Source of the DNA: an uncultured Chlorobiota bacterium
GTDB taxonomy: Bacteria > Bacteroidota > Kapaibacteriia > OLB7
Direction: 5' to 3'
Length of the DNA stretch: 6,433 nt
NCBI GenBank assembly: GCA_946481475.1
Contig: CAMLOB010000246.1
Location: 1 to 6,433, forward strand
Part shown: positions 6,285-6,433 of the stretch, in pieces
Layout: each line of letters opens with the position of its first letter
Numbering within the stretch: the stretch's first letter is position 1
Program-made: the position numbers and the translations under genes
Notes under the pieces: model-generated
Database searches by the model: none
The model's input: only the letters and a program-made list of their open reading frames with translations
What the model was told of the DNA's origin: nothing

Positions 6285-6433
6285 GTGCATCACGATATCT
6301 GGTGGTGGATAGGATTCCACATTCTTGTGATAGGACTTCTTGCTCTTGACCTCGGAGTTTTTCATCGGGACGCTCATGAGGTCAAGCCGAAAGAGGCTGC
6401 CATCTGGAGCGTGATCTGGATTACCCTCTCTCT
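6285..6433 (+). CDS. TerC/Alx-family integral membrane protein, N-terminal part, cut by the window edge
   Basis: Forty-nine codons are visible before the right edge. The protein begins V(M)-HHDIWWWIGFHILVIGLLALDLGVF, broken here as 'HHDIWWW', 'GFHILVIGLLALDLGVF', then 'HRDAHEVKPKEAAIWSVIW'. The LALDLGVFHR...AHEV..KEA..WS pattern is the start of the TerC/Alx family, whose first membrane helix carries a conserved Asp (here in ALDLG). E. coli Alx and related TerC proteins are linked to manganese export and metal loading of secreted proteins; the historical name concerns tellurite resistance. The GTG at 6285 is chosen because GGGAG (6275-6279) lies five bases upstream and homologues start at this point; the frame is open back to a TAG at 6195. 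Substrate cannot be fixed from this fragment. Confidence 0.85.
   Translation, partial: MHHDIWWWIGFHILVIGLLALDLGVFHRDAHEVKPKEAAIWSVIWITLS

Overview
The window looks like chromosomal sequence from a moderately GC-rich member of the Bacteroidota/Chlorobiota (FCB) group. The main pointer is a secreted Asp-box protein ending in what reads as a type IX secretion (Por) C-terminal sorting domain, a system largely confined to that group. The 'xTIGGGxxN' surface protein is also of a style common in Chlorobi/Ignavibacteria/Kapabacteria-like genomes. The assignment is from memory of protein style; no 16S or other marker lies in the window. All recognised genes are on the + strand.

Layout: (1) 2-2461, the 3' part of a very large surface-type protein whose start lies off the left edge. 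It holds about 31 glycine-rich beta-roll repeats followed by a C-terminal domain resembling phage tail-fibre tips. A strong intrinsic terminator follows at 2498-2535. (2) 2462-2705, a 244-base spacer with that terminator, a run of eight G and an A7-G-T6 tract, but no credible gene. (3) 2706-4889, an exported protein of 727 residues with ten clear and three decayed Asp-box (BNR) motifs at about 43-residue spacing and a C-terminal sorting domain. A long hairpin at 4897-4938 follows. (4) 5013-6071, hemE, uroporphyrinogen decarboxylase, complete. (5) 6072-6284, a 213-base spacer with two modest hairpins. (6) 6285 to the right edge, the first 49 codons of a TerC/Alx-family membrane protein.

The genes do not form an obvious operon: hairpins or terminators separate each pair. 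The first two are plausibly both cell-surface or secreted proteins. hemE is a housekeeping haem-pathway gene and the TerC/Alx gene probably concerns metal-ion (manganese) homeostasis.

I found no defence system, mobile element, CRISPR array, tRNA or rRNA. The most interesting object is the first gene, whose repeats change from an irregular 15-residue register to a strict 17+15 alternation (eight perfect 96-bp modules), fused to a tail-fibre-like tip.
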